A stretch of DNA of 10,483 nucleotides from Planctomycetaceae bacterium (lineage in GTDB: Bacteria; Planctomycetota; Planctomycetia; Pirellulales; Pirellulaceae), in NCBI GenBank assembly GCA_024642765.1, contig JAHEAM010000096.1:1-10483 (forward strand), read 5' to 3'. Positions 1-7,002 of the stretch are shown here, in pieces; within the stretch, counting starts at the first letter, position 1; every line of letters starts with the position of its first letter. A program made the position numbers and the translations under genes. The notes under the pieces were generated by a model that worked only from the letters and a program-made list of their open reading frames with translations, ran no database searches and had not been told where the DNA came from.

Positions 1-96
1 TTTAACTTCGAATCGGACGCAATTCCAGAAGCAAATTCTGCAGAAGAAACGAAGGCTTGGTTCGAAAATGAAAATCGTAATCTTGGGTTGATTTAG
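1..96 (+). CDS. C-terminal end of an unidentified protein (partial)
   Basis: An open frame enters from the left edge and runs 31 codons to a TAG at 94-96. The tail is acidic and asparagine-rich and contains a Trp followed by a charged helix-like segment (AWFENENRNLGLI). This loosely resembles the charged, Trp-containing C-termini of HEAT-repeat or similar planctomycete proteins, but the fragment is too short to assign a family. It is read as a real gene end because the frame is open from the first base and the next gene-like sequence starts about 90 bases later. Function unknown. Confidence 0.5.
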   Translation, partial: FNFESDAIPEANSAEETKAWFENENRNLGLI

Positions 97-183
97 CCAG
101 CGTTAATCGGGCCAGATCAACGAAGGGTATCTGAAACCAATTATCGTTGGTTGGGATTTTATCTCAATTTGTTTGGGGGAGGA

Positions 184-617
184 GTGGAAACTCGTTCCCG
201 GCGGTGATCGCTGCCAAATCGTCGGCCGTTTGTGCGAATGATATTGCATGATTTGCTTTTCATGCATTGGCCCGTTGATGTTCGAGAAATGCGACGTTTG
301 ATCCCAGAACACTTGGAGGTCGATACATTCGACGGACAGGCTGGATCGGCATCGTACCGTTTCATATGAGTGGTGTTGCACCGACATGGTCACCCAACCT
401 ACCTGGGATATCTGCGTTTCCAGAACTAAACGTGCGAACTTACGTCCGAGATCCATCAGTCACAAGTCTTGATGGGAAACCAGGTGTGTGGTTCTTCAGT
501 CTCGACGAGACGAATCCGCTTGCTGTGCGAGGAGCTCGCTGGCTCTACAATTTGAATTACATCCACGCAAGTATTTGTGTAACATTGCCTAGCTGCGCGG
601 GCGAAGCTGTTTGTTAA
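184..617 (+). pseudogene. Decayed DUF2071 (YqjF-like) family gene
   Basis: The sequence matches the conserved core of DUF2071 proteins (about 230-250 residues when intact, function not well established), but in two frames. Frame 1 gives the first part, including HDLLFMHWPVD and IPEHLEVDTFDGQA, up to about position 341. The next conserved piece, WIGIVPFHMSGV followed by ISAFPELNVRTYVRDP, GKPGVWFFSLD and NPLAVRGARWLY, continues in frame 3 from position 342. One base appears to be missing between the Ala codon at 340-341 and the TGG at 342-344. A likely original start is GTG 184, right behind a purine-rich GGGGGAGGA at 175-183, but TGA at 205-207 interrupts that frame after seven codons. Family similarity ends near position 575, and the frame stops at 617, about 100 residues short of the usual length. 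Three separate lesions make a pseudogene far more likely than a sequencing error. The family assignment is from recognition of the motifs, not a search. Confidence 0.8.
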
Positions 618-699
618 ATTCGACACAGGTGGGTTATTGGAGTCTGGTGACTATTCGGCGCGTAAATGGAATAAGCTTTCGAATGTGTTACGATTATAA
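583..699 (+). other. Orphan open stretch, possible 3' remnant of another gene
   Basis: Frame 1 is open from just after a TAA at 580-582 to a TAA at 697-699 (38 codons) with no ATG. The residues look protein-like rather than random (for example KLFVKFDTGGLLESGDYSAR, then KWNKLSNVLRL), and the piece begins almost where DUF2071 similarity ends. It could be the tail of a second gene joined to the DUF2071 fragment by a deletion, or a chance open frame. I do not recognise the family. Confidence 0.25.
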
Positions 700-706
700 A
701 AAGCTT
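673..706. repeat. Inverted repeat beyond the recQ stop
   Basis: AAGCTTT at 673-679 is complementary to AAAGCTT at 700-706, with a 20-base loop. It lies just past the recQ stop codon in the direction of recQ transcription, so it could help end that message. There is no T-run after the stem on the minus strand, so it is not a canonical intrinsic terminator. Confidence 0.25.
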
Positions 707-710
707 GACA

Positions 711-2150
711 CTATTCGACGCTTGGCAGTCCAAAGTATTGGTGAATGTATTCGCGGCGATCGCCAGCATGTTTCGCATATTGCAACATCGCCCAGAGTTT
801 TTGTTGATCACGGTAGAGTTTTTCTGCCAGCCGAACATTATCGGTTAATTCGTTTGGCAATTCAGCGGCAATTTCAACGTTTGAGTTAGAAAATGAGCCG
901 GTCACTACACCCCAGCGTTCTAGCATTAGGAGGGCTGCTTCAAGACGACGGTCATGACGTTCCTTGAAATGTAGTTTTTCGCGGACCCATTCCAGGCCAA
1001 ACGCGTTTGCTTTTTCAAGGTCTTTACTCAGCAAATCATAAAGTCGTTCGTAATAGCCGGCGTCGGGATTGCTCCACCGCAGAAACTCCATCTGTGTCGC
1101 CAAATCCCGCTCATCATACATCAACAGACACGCGGACGGTTTTCCATCGCGACCGGCGCGACCAATTTCCTGATAGTAGGACTCAAGTGAACCTGGCATG
1201 TCCGCGTGCAATACGCAGCGAATCGAATCCTTGTCGACCCCCATTCCAAATGCGTTTGTGGCAAGTACAAGATGGCCGTCCTCATTCATGAATGTGTCTT
1301 GGATTTGTCGTCGTTGGTTTCGCGGCAATTCGCCGTGATATATTAAGTGAGCGATTTTTGCTTGTGTCAGTTGATCGCTGAACTCAAGCAATTTTCGGAT
1401 TAGTGTGAAATAAACAATTCCGCTTCCCGCATGTCTTTTTTTCGTCGCAAGGATCAACCGCACTTTTTCGTCGTCATCAATGACATGTTCGACGTCGAGC
1501 GAAAGATTTGGTCGCTCAATTCCCTCATGAAACGTTTTGATTTCTTCGCAATCGATCCCGAGCTGACGCACAATATCCGCTTGTACATCCGGAGTCGCGG
1601 TTGCAGTCAATGCGATCGTCGTCGGGTTGCCAAGCAGCCCCCTGATTTCGCCGACTCGCGTGTAGTCCGGGCGAAAGTCATGTCCCCATTCACTAATGCA
1701 ATGCGCCTCATCGATTGCCAAAAGAGACACATCGCGAGTTGCCAAGACCTCTCTGAATTCCATTTTTCGAAAACGTTCGGGAGTCACGTACAACAAATCA
1801 TATTGGCCGCTTTTGATTGCATCGTAACGATCCAGTCGTTCCCTACGTTGCAGCGACGAATTGACAAAAGTCGCTGAAATGCCCTTGGCGTTCAGGGCAT
1901 CCACCTGGTCCTTCATTAAGGCAATCAAGGGCGAAAGAACAACGGTTATGAAGCGGTGTATTGTATTTGGCTTGGTTTGTTGAGCGAACACGACTGCTGG
2001 CAGTTGATAACAAAGACTCTTACCCATACCGGTCGGCATAATCACAAGCGCATGCTTGCCAGCTAGAAGTCGTTCCACAATTTCACGTTGTCGACCGCGA
2101 AACGACTTGTGACCAAAAGTTTGAGTGAGGATGCGATTCAAATGATTCAT
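711..2150 (-). CDS. recQ: RecQ-family ATP-dependent DNA helicase, zinc-less short form
   Basis: A 3'-5' DNA helicase of superfamily 2, acting in recombination and repair in the cytoplasm. All helicase motifs are present: motif 0 FRGRQ (17-21), Walker A TGMGKS (40-45), DEAH (147-150), the aromatic-rich loop ISEWGHDFRPDY (152-163), motif III TATAT (182-186), motif V ATNAFGMGVDK, and motif VI QEIGRAGRDG (327-336). After the two RecA-like domains comes a helical segment that ends in YAKHAGDRREYIHQYFGL and stops at residue 479. In canonical RecQ this point carries the first zinc cysteine, followed by a CxxC pair, the winged helix and often HRDC. Here the first cysteine position is Asp, there is no Cys after residue 341, and the protein ends, so zinc, winged-helix and HRDC parts are absent. 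The ATG at 2150 has no Shine-Dalgarno site, but a -10-like element sits 6 bases upstream. Gene assignment is secure at family level; whether it is the cell's only RecQ cannot be seen here. Confidence 0.92.
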   Translation of the reverse strand: MNHLNRILTQTFGHKSFRGRQREIVERLLAGKHALVIMPTGMGKSLCYQLPAVVFAQQTKPNTIHRFITVVLSPLIALMKDQVDALNAKGISATFVNSSLQRRERLDRYDAIKSGQYDLLYVTPERFRKMEFREVLATRDVSLLAIDEAHCISEWGHDFRPDYTRVGEIRGLLGNPTTIALTATATPDVQADIVRQLGIDCEEIKTFHEGIERPNLSLDVEHVIDDDEKVRLILATKKRHAGSGIVYFTLIRKLLEFSDQLTQAKIAHLIYHGELPRNQRRQIQDTFMNEDGHLVLATNAFGMGVDKDSIRCVLHADMPGSLESYYQEIGRAGRDGKPSACLLMYDERDLATQMEFLRWSNPDAGYYERLYDLLSKDLEKANAFGLEWVREKLHFKERHDRRLEAALLMLERWGVVTGSFSNSNVEIAAELPNELTDNVRLAEKLYRDQQKLWAMLQYAKHAGDRREYIHQYFGLPSVE

Positions 2151-2156
2151 CAGCAG

Positions 2157-2165
2157 ATTGTATCA
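2157..2165 (-). promoter_or_regulatory. Extended -10 promoter element of recQ, leaderless spacing
   Basis: On the minus strand the sequence reads TGATACAAT, an extended -10 (TGn plus TACAAT at 2157-2162). Counting 7 bases from the last base of the hexamer places transcription start at 2150, the A of the recQ ATG. The -35 region (about 2180-2185) is a poor match. The proposal of a leaderless recQ message is inference. Confidence 0.4.
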
Positions 2166-2483
2166 CCAGTAAGGTTCTTTGATCGTTGGTATTGACAGTT
2201 TAAGGATATGTCCCCAAAAAACTTCCCGAATTGGTTCCATTGGAAACCTGCCGGGACGTCGAGGGTCTTGCCGAGACATGGGCGTTTGGCTTGGTTTCGG
2301 CTGGAGTCTCAATCGCCTATCGCTCCCCAGAAAACACAACTACTACTTCGGGACAATTATTAAGGTGTGTTGCAGAGTTTGTGGTGGGCAGTAATTTTTT
2401 GAGAAAACAGTGATCTGGCAATAAAGTTCTACTTGGTTCGAAGGCATTATTGACCAGAGCCGAGTTTTTTCATGTTGCTTCGC

Positions 2484-2489
2484 TATACT
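2484..2489 (+). promoter_or_regulatory. -10-like element just before the M41-like gene
   Basis: TATACT at 2484-2489 matches five of six positions of the -10 consensus. A start 7 bases downstream would fall at 2496, one base before the ATG at 2497. No good -35 is placed 16-18 bases upstream; a TTGACC at 2450-2455 is too far away. No Shine-Dalgarno site precedes the ATG, consistent with a leaderless message. Confidence 0.4.
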
Positions 2490-2496
2490 TGAATTC

Positions 2497-3024
2497 ATGG
2501 ACTCAAACACAAATCAATCGGATGCAATGGGAAGTGCTCTTGGTAATCGCCTCGTTGCCACGGCTTATCATGAGGCAGGCCACGCGGTAATGGCTATTTC
2601 GTTGGGGCGGGCCATTGAAAAAATAACTGTCTCACCCGCACAATTAGCGACAGGCGGCATTCGACTGGGCGCCTGTAAAATCCAAAAGGGGCGAGCGAAA
2701 CCCACTGACGATCGACTGGAGGACGATGTTCTCATCCTGTTTGCGGGGATGGTTGCGGAATCGCAATTCACCAATCAGTACTGCGAACTCGGTGCCGCGC
2801 AAGATATCCAAATTGCGAAACGCCTGTTGGCAACTCGTGCACAGACCGAAAGGCAAATTGAGAAATTGTATCGCCGCATGCTCGACAAAACAGAACTCAT
2901 TCTGTCGGATGAATCGCATACCCAATCGATTAAACGTATCGCTGCAGAGTTACTGGCACGCGAAACAATCAGTGGCCGCACGGTTCGTCACATTTTCGAA
3001 GAAATGTCCCACAAGTATTCATAA
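2497..3024 (+). CDS. Stand-alone FtsH-type (M41-like) zinc metallopeptidase domain
   Basis: A 175-residue protein resembling only the peptidase domain of FtsH. The zinc motif HEAGH lies at 25-29, inside TAYHEAGHAV, the usual M41 setting. It is followed by a strand like the FtsH one (EKITVSPA, 41-48), then the DDVLILFAGMVAESQF helix (76-91), equivalent to the FtsH segment that carries GG.AAE. The third zinc ligand candidate is Asp103 in GAAQDIQIA (99-107). The distance from the second His to this Asp (74 residues) agrees with E. coli FtsH as I recall it. The C-terminal helices finish with a typical regulatory-like tail. There is no transmembrane segment and no AAA+ ATPase domain, so it is presumably a soluble peptidase that cannot unfold its own substrates, or one that needs a partner. 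Its substrate is unknown. The ATG at 2497 is used; an alternative ATG at 2527 would still retain HEAGH. It ends 24 bases before the convergent propeller gene. Confidence 0.8.
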   Translation: MDSNTNQSDAMGSALGNRLVATAYHEAGHAVMAISLGRAIEKITVSPAQLATGGIRLGACKIQKGRAKPTDDRLEDDVLILFAGMVAESQFTNQYCELGAAQDIQIAKRLLATRAQTERQIEKLYRRMLDKTELILSDESHTQSIKRIAAELLARETISGRTVRHIFEEMSHKYS

Positions 3025-3048
3025 AACCTAACTGGGGTCGATGTGTCG

Positions 3049-4002
3049 CTATCGAATGCTCTTGAAGTCCACATCGAGTATCTGGGAATTCGAAACGCTA
3101 TTGCCGAAGTCGGCGTAGCGATCGAATTGCCAAATAACTGTTTTGGTTTTGGGTTCGAGTTCGACTAGCAATGGGTTGCCGTCGCCCGCGTGGCAATTGC
3201 CGATCACATAGTTTCCGTTAGGGAGGACTTCCAGAGTTGTTACCCAGGCGAACGTGATTCCCTTTAGATCATCTTGTTCCAATTGCCAAACGATTTCCTT
3301 TTGGGGAGTGACCTCTAGAACGCGATGATTATTGCCGGTTGCGATAAGTGTGTTTCCGGTTTCCAAACGCACGGCTCCGAAGACTTGATTGCCGTAGGCA
3401 TCGGGACCATGGCCAGTTTTGCCGTCAGCGGGTTCGCGACCAAACATAGGAATCGAGAAGTCCCAAACCACATTGCCTTGTTCGTCGTATTCACGAACGA
3501 CACCATCGCCTTCATGGCATACCAAGTAGTTTCCGTTGTTTAGTTTTCGGACCAACCGAGTATCGCGATGCGGATGCGGGTGATTGACGTGGAGTTTGAT
3601 TTCTTTTTGAATCGTGCCGTCACGATCGACTTCGATGATTCGAGCGCGACCAGATTCGGCGATCATGACATTGCCGTTTTCGAGCGGTTGGAACGCATGT
3701 ACCTCGACGGCTTCATCGTCCTTAGTGGAGTTTTGTGTTTTTGAATCGTAGCTCCAGACGACTTTCTTTTCCTGCGAATCAATCTCGACAACTTTGTTGT
3801 TGCCTTGTTGGACCATGATGTTGCCGTTCGCCAAGACATGAATGTCGTGAATGCCACCCCAGTCCATTGCCCAGGAAGTTTTTCCATCGGGTTCGACAAT
3901 CGCAAGTTTCCCATTGCCTTGGCAAATCAATCGGTGTTGTGCTTGGGCTGTGGTAGCCATACCAAAAACGCTACAAATGAAAAAACAAGTTAAAAGTCGC
4001 AT
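3049..4002 (-). CDS. Secreted beta-propeller (PQQ/arylsulfotransferase-like repeats) protein
   Basis: A 317-residue exported protein. Residues 1-21 form a signal peptide, with probable cleavage after AQA. The mature part has regular repeats of about 48 residues, each with an NGN-type turn followed by a beta strand and a [V/I]-[V/I]-E-x-[D/T] strand. The turns are at 59-61, 109-111, 156-158, 215-217 (TGN) and 262-264. Strands such as VVWSYD, VVWDFS, IVWQLE and VIWQFD recur. This is the pattern of PQQ-like or arylsulfotransferase-like propellers, and GIHDIHVLANGN recalls the HD...NGN element of the latter family. Several His (52, 55, 102, 140, 142, 144) could be ligand or active-site residues, but I cannot assign a reaction. 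The ATG at 4002 was chosen because it begins the signal peptide directly; the preceding Shine-Dalgarno match is weak. It is tail to tail with the M41-like gene and divergent from the SGNH hydrolase. Confidence 0.8.
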   Translation of the reverse strand: MRLLTCFFICSVFGMATTAQAQHRLICQGNGKLAIVEPDGKTSWAMDWGGIHDIHVLANGNIMVQQGNNKVVEIDSQEKKVVWSYDSKTQNSTKDDEAVEVHAFQPLENGNVMIAESGRARIIEVDRDGTIQKEIKLHVNHPHPHRDTRLVRKLNNGNYLVCHEGDGVVREYDEQGNVVWDFSIPMFGREPADGKTGHGPDAYGNQVFGAVRLETGNTLIATGNNHRVLEVTPQKEIVWQLEQDDLKGITFAWVTTLEVLPNGNYVIGNCHAGDGNPLLVELEPKTKTVIWQFDRYADFGNSVSNSQILDVDFKSIR

Positions 4003-4259
4003 GGAGCATTCTCAAGAGAAAAGTCAGTGTCGCCAAAATTCATACGAACTATTGTGTCCGGCGGCTAGCGTGGCGTAAAGTGACCATCGCCTCAACTGTA
4101 TTTCGCAACCAAGGCAGACTAAAATGGGTTCCATGCCGCGGCTGGTCGCAAGTACCGACAACCAAAATGGCGTTATCCGGCATGGCAGCAGACAAATCGT
4201 AAATCTGCAAGCATCAAATTTGGTTTTTAAAAAATCCCTAAACATAAGGTCGATTGTTT

Positions 4260-5525
4260 ATGCAACGATTATTCTTTCACGTGATGTTGTTGGTGTTTGT
4301 TGGAATCGTTGCGCAATGCGCGGCTGGTCAGCAGGCTCAAGGCCTAGCGGATGGCGACGTCGTGGCCTTGTGCGGTGACTCCATTACGGAGCAAAAGGAC
4401 TACTCGGTAAATATTGAAAGCTATTTGCTGATGTGCCAGCCTAAGAGTAGTTTGCAAACCGTTCAGTTTGGTTGGGGCGGTGAGACCTCGTGGGGTTTCA
4501 AGGCCCGCATGGCGAACGACGCGTTGCGTTTTCAGCCGACGGTCGCGACAACTTGTTACGGGATGAACGATGGCGGATACGGTCCATTGAACGAAAATAC
4601 TGCGAAATTGTACCGTGAAAGCCAAACGGAAATCGTGCGGCAATTCAAGGCAGCGGGCGTACGCTTCATCGTGGTCGGTTCGCCGGGTTGCGTTGATTCA
4701 AATACTTTTGGCAATGACACTGAACGAGCCAAAGTCTACAACCAGACGCTGTCTCAGTTACGTGACATTTCAAAAGAAGTTGCTGCCGCCGAAGGCGTTA
4801 CCTTTGCAAACGTATTTGATCCGATGATTGATGTGATGGCGAAGGCCAAGGCAAAATACGGCAACGCCTATCACTTGGCAGGCGGCGACGGCGTTCATCC
4901 TGCACAAAATGGCCACCTTGTCATGGCTTACGCATTTCTAAAGGCGCTCGGCTGTGATGGCGCTATTGGGACGATTGAATACGATTGGAATTCAAAATCT
5001 CTGTCGGCAACCCCTGGCCACTCGGCAAGTTTGGTTGACGATGCAATCCAAGTCGTGAGCACGAAGTACCCGTTTTGTTTCACGGGCGATCCACAATCGC
5101 CAGACGCGACGACCGGAGTCATAGAATTTCTGCCATTTAACGACGAACTCAATCGGCTCATGCTTATTGTCAAAAATGCAAAAGCGAAGAAAATTAAAGT
5201 GACGTGGGGTGAAAATTCGAAGGTGTTTGCCGCGGCCGACTTGGCAAGCGGGATTAACCTAGCTGCAGAATTCACTCAAAATCCGTTTTCAGATGCGTTC
5301 GAACAAGTCAAAGAAAAGATCCGCGAACAGCAAAACCTTGAGACGCATTTGGTCAAAAGTCTGCTCAATCGTTTGCCACAGTACAAACAATTTGCGCCCG
5401 AAGAAAACGACTCAATCGATCGCATTGCTGTTCGACTGGTTGAGAAGGACAAGGAAGCCCGCGCCGAATCATCGAATGCCATTCAGCCACTGACACATAC
5501 GATCAAACTCGAGGTCGTGGAATAG
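4260..5525 (+). CDS. Secreted SGNH/GDSL-family hydrolase with C-terminal extension
   Basis: An exported esterase-like hydrolase of 421 residues. A hydrophobic signal peptide covers about residues 1-23, with cleavage near AAG/QQ. The SGNH blocks are in order: block I GDSIT with nucleophile Ser41, block II in GWGGE (71-75), block III YGMND with Asn103, and block V DGVHP with Asp210 and His213. All catalytic positions are present, so activity is likely; substrates in the family are usually acyl or acetyl esters, often on carbohydrates. About 200 residues follow the catalytic domain and include a charged helical stretch near 340-360; I do not recognise this part. The frame also offers a TTG start at 4254, but ATG 4260 is preferred because AAGG at 4246-4249 is about 10 bases upstream. 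A weak promoter (TTGGTT at 4220-4225, CATAAG at 4243-4248, 17-base spacer) may precede it. It converges on lysA with 29 bases between the stops. Confidence 0.9.
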   Translation: MQRLFFHVMLLVFVGIVAQCAAGQQAQGLADGDVVALCGDSITEQKDYSVNIESYLLMCQPKSSLQTVQFGWGGETSWGFKARMANDALRFQPTVATTCYGMNDGGYGPLNENTAKLYRESQTEIVRQFKAAGVRFIVVGSPGCVDSNTFGNDTERAKVYNQTLSQLRDISKEVAAAEGVTFANVFDPMIDVMAKAKAKYGNAYHLAGGDGVHPAQNGHLVMAYAFLKALGCDGAIGTIEYDWNSKSLSATPGHSASLVDDAIQVVSTKYPFCFTGDPQSPDATTGVIEFLPFNDELNRLMLIVKNAKAKKIKVTWGENSKVFAAADLASGINLAAEFTQNPFSDAFEQVKEKIREQQNLETHLVKSLLNRLPQYKQFAPEENDSIDRIAVRLVEKDKEARAESSNAIQPLTHTIKLEVVE

Positions 5526-5554
5526 GTTGGTCAGGAATTGCAAACAAGCCAGTT

Positions 5555-7000
5555 CTACTGCGTGTGATCTGCTTTTTTGCCAGGCACTGAACGAAGTAGG
5601 TCTTCGAAAGTTTCGCGTTTACGAATCAAACGGACATCCTTGCTGTCGAGCAAGATTTCGGCTGGCAGAGGACGTGAATTGTATTCACTGGCCATCGAGA
5701 ATCCATACGCGCCCGCGTCCAAAATCATCATCAGGTCACCCGCCACCGGTAGCGGAAGTTGTCTTTCGCTCGCAATGATATCACCGGTCTCGCAGACGTT
5801 TCCGGCAATCTCAACACTGGCTGTTTCTCCGTCGCGGCCAAGCAAACGCACTCGGTGATAGGCACCGTACATCGCTGGTCGAACTAGGGTGTTGAATCCA
5901 GCATCAACATTCACGAAAGTTTTTAGGGGTGAGCGTTTGACGGAGTTAACGCGAGTCATCAAGAAACCAGACGCCGCAACTAGCGAACGTCCGGGCTCCA
6001 ACCATAGCTCGGGTTGATAGCCCAAGCGTTTCACGGCTTTCTGCCAGATAGGGGATAGCGCGGTTGCCAAATCGGCTGGCGACATAACGCTCTCGCCATC
6101 GCGATATGGGATTCCGATTCCACCCCCGAGATCCACAAACTGCATTTCGAGTGATAGTTTCGCCTTTAGTTCCAGAACAAAGTCAAGCATTTTTTCTGCG
6201 GCTTGCTGGTAACTTTCCGGCGTCGTGATTTGCGATCCGATATGGCAATGCACTCCACAGATGTTTACGTTCGGCAACTCCTTGGCCCGCGCATAGGCAG
6301 CCAGCGCCGAACCATCGCTCAAGTGTATACCGAATTTGGATTCGGCCTTTCCCGTATTGATTTGATGGATCGTGTCAGGGTCAACGGCTGGGTTGACCCG
6401 AATCGAAATCCTCGCTGTCTTTTGCAGGTCTTGCGCGATGGTTTGGACTTGCTCGAGTTCATCCGATGAGTCGATATTGATAACGACGTTTTTTTGGACA
6501 GCTAACGTTAGTTCGCTCGGCGATTTCGAGGAACTTGTGAAGATAATATTCTCGCCGGCGATCCCGCAGTAAAGCGCGAGTTGCAGTTCGCCTTCCGAAA
6601 CAACTTCACCGCCGGCGCCTTCGTCACTCAGCAATTCGACGATTGCAGGATTAGAGTTGGACTTGAGGGCATAGAAAATGCGTACACGTCCAAACTCGTT
6701 GCGGAAGGCTTGGTCAATCGCGCGATACTGGTCAACGATGGTTTGCCGGTTGTAAAGGTAAAGAGGTGTCCCATATTGCTCGGCCAGCTTTTCGAGGGGA
6801 ACCAGACTGGCTTGCTCAGTGCATTTGTCTTCGCGCACCAAACGAAGTGCCTCAGTGCATGGCTCTTGTGAGAACCCACGCTCGATGAATACGTGTAGTT
6901 GGACCAAAAACGCAACGGTACCTGCAAGAAAACGAAAATAGTCGCTCGGCGAATTGAGGAATTTCAAGGCTGTCAACGTAAACCCCTTTTTCAACTCCAC
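5555..7000 (-). CDS. lysA: Diaminopimelate decarboxylase, long N-terminus
   Basis: A PLP enzyme that converts meso-diaminopimelate to L-lysine and CO2, the last step of lysine synthesis. The alanine racemase-type barrel carries the PLP lysine Lys113 in YALKSN. HCHIGSQ (251-257), the glycine-rich phosphate loop GGGIGIPY (292-299) and EPGR (335-338) follow. CETGD (403-407) supplies the active-site Cys of the second subunit, and YGFSMASEYNSRPLP (432-446) closes the beta domain. These together separate it from ornithine and arginine decarboxylases. Starting at GTG 7000 gives 481 residues, about 55-60 longer than usual; the extra part has a moderately hydrophobic stretch at 21-39 and no family similarity. 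GTG at 6838 would give 427 residues, the normal length, with GAGG 11 bases upstream. TTG at 6976 behind AAAGGGG is a third option. The long form starts 2 bases after the PH-domain gene ends, suggesting cotranscription. Confidence 0.92.
   Translation of the reverse strand: MELKKGFTLTALKFLNSPSDYFRFLAGTVAFLVQLHVFIERGFSQEPCTEALRLVREDKCTEQASLVPLEKLAEQYGTPLYLYNRQTIVDQYRAIDQAFRNEFGRVRIFYALKSNSNPAIVELLSDEGAGGEVVSEGELQLALYCGIAGENIIFTSSSKSPSELTLAVQKNVVINIDSSDELEQVQTIAQDLQKTARISIRVNPAVDPDTIHQINTGKAESKFGIHLSDGSALAAYARAKELPNVNICGVHCHIGSQITTPESYQQAAEKMLDFVLELKAKLSLEMQFVDLGGGIGIPYRDGESVMSPADLATALSPIWQKAVKRLGYQPELWLEPGRSLVAASGFLMTRVNSVKRSPLKTFVNVDAGFNTLVRPAMYGAYHRVRLLGRDGETASVEIAGNVCETGDIIASERQLPLPVAGDLMMILDAGAYGFSMASEYNSRPLPAEILLDSKDVRLIRKRETFEDLLRSVPGKKADHTQ
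6815..6886 (-). repeat. Imperfect 36-base tandem duplication in the lysA N-terminus
   Basis: The 10-mer CTCAGTGCAT occurs at 6815-6824 and 6851-6860, 36 bases apart. In the lysA frame the two units encode CTEALRLVREDK (48-59) and CTEQASLVPLEK (60-71). They share 6 of 12 residues, and about 22 of 36 bases match by eye. It may be an old in-frame duplication or coincidence. Confidence 0.3.
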
Positions 7001-7002
7001 CG

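Larger units (their letters stand above)
2151..2496. other. Divergent intergenic region between recQ and the M41-like gene
   Basis: This 346-base spacer separates two divergent genes. It contains short open frames on the plus strand (for example 2179-2394 and 2231-2413) without ribosome binding sites or recognisable protein features, which I take as chance. A small imperfect hairpin (GGTTCC/GGAAACC, 2233-2248) lies in the middle. Apart from the -10-like elements at each end listed separately, I see no further signal. Confidence 0.5.

Noticed and set aside
103..456. Minus-strand open frame of 117 codons opposite the DUF2071 region
   Set aside because: It lies antisense to the clearly recognisable DUF2071 core, shows no domain or composition signal, and has no ribosome binding site.
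2179..2413. Overlapping plus-strand open frames of 60-71 codons in the recQ/M41 spacer
   Set aside because: Two frames are open at once, with no ribosome binding site or family features, which suggests chance.
4024..4245. Minus-strand open frame of 73 codons upstream of the propeller gene
   Set aside because: Composition is rich in Cys, Trp and Arg with no start signal. It lies in the divergent spacer that should hold two promoters.
6971..6976. Perfect TTGACA on the minus strand inside the lysA 5' region, as a -35 box
   Set aside because: No -10-like hexamer is found 16-18 bases downstream, so a promoter is not supported.
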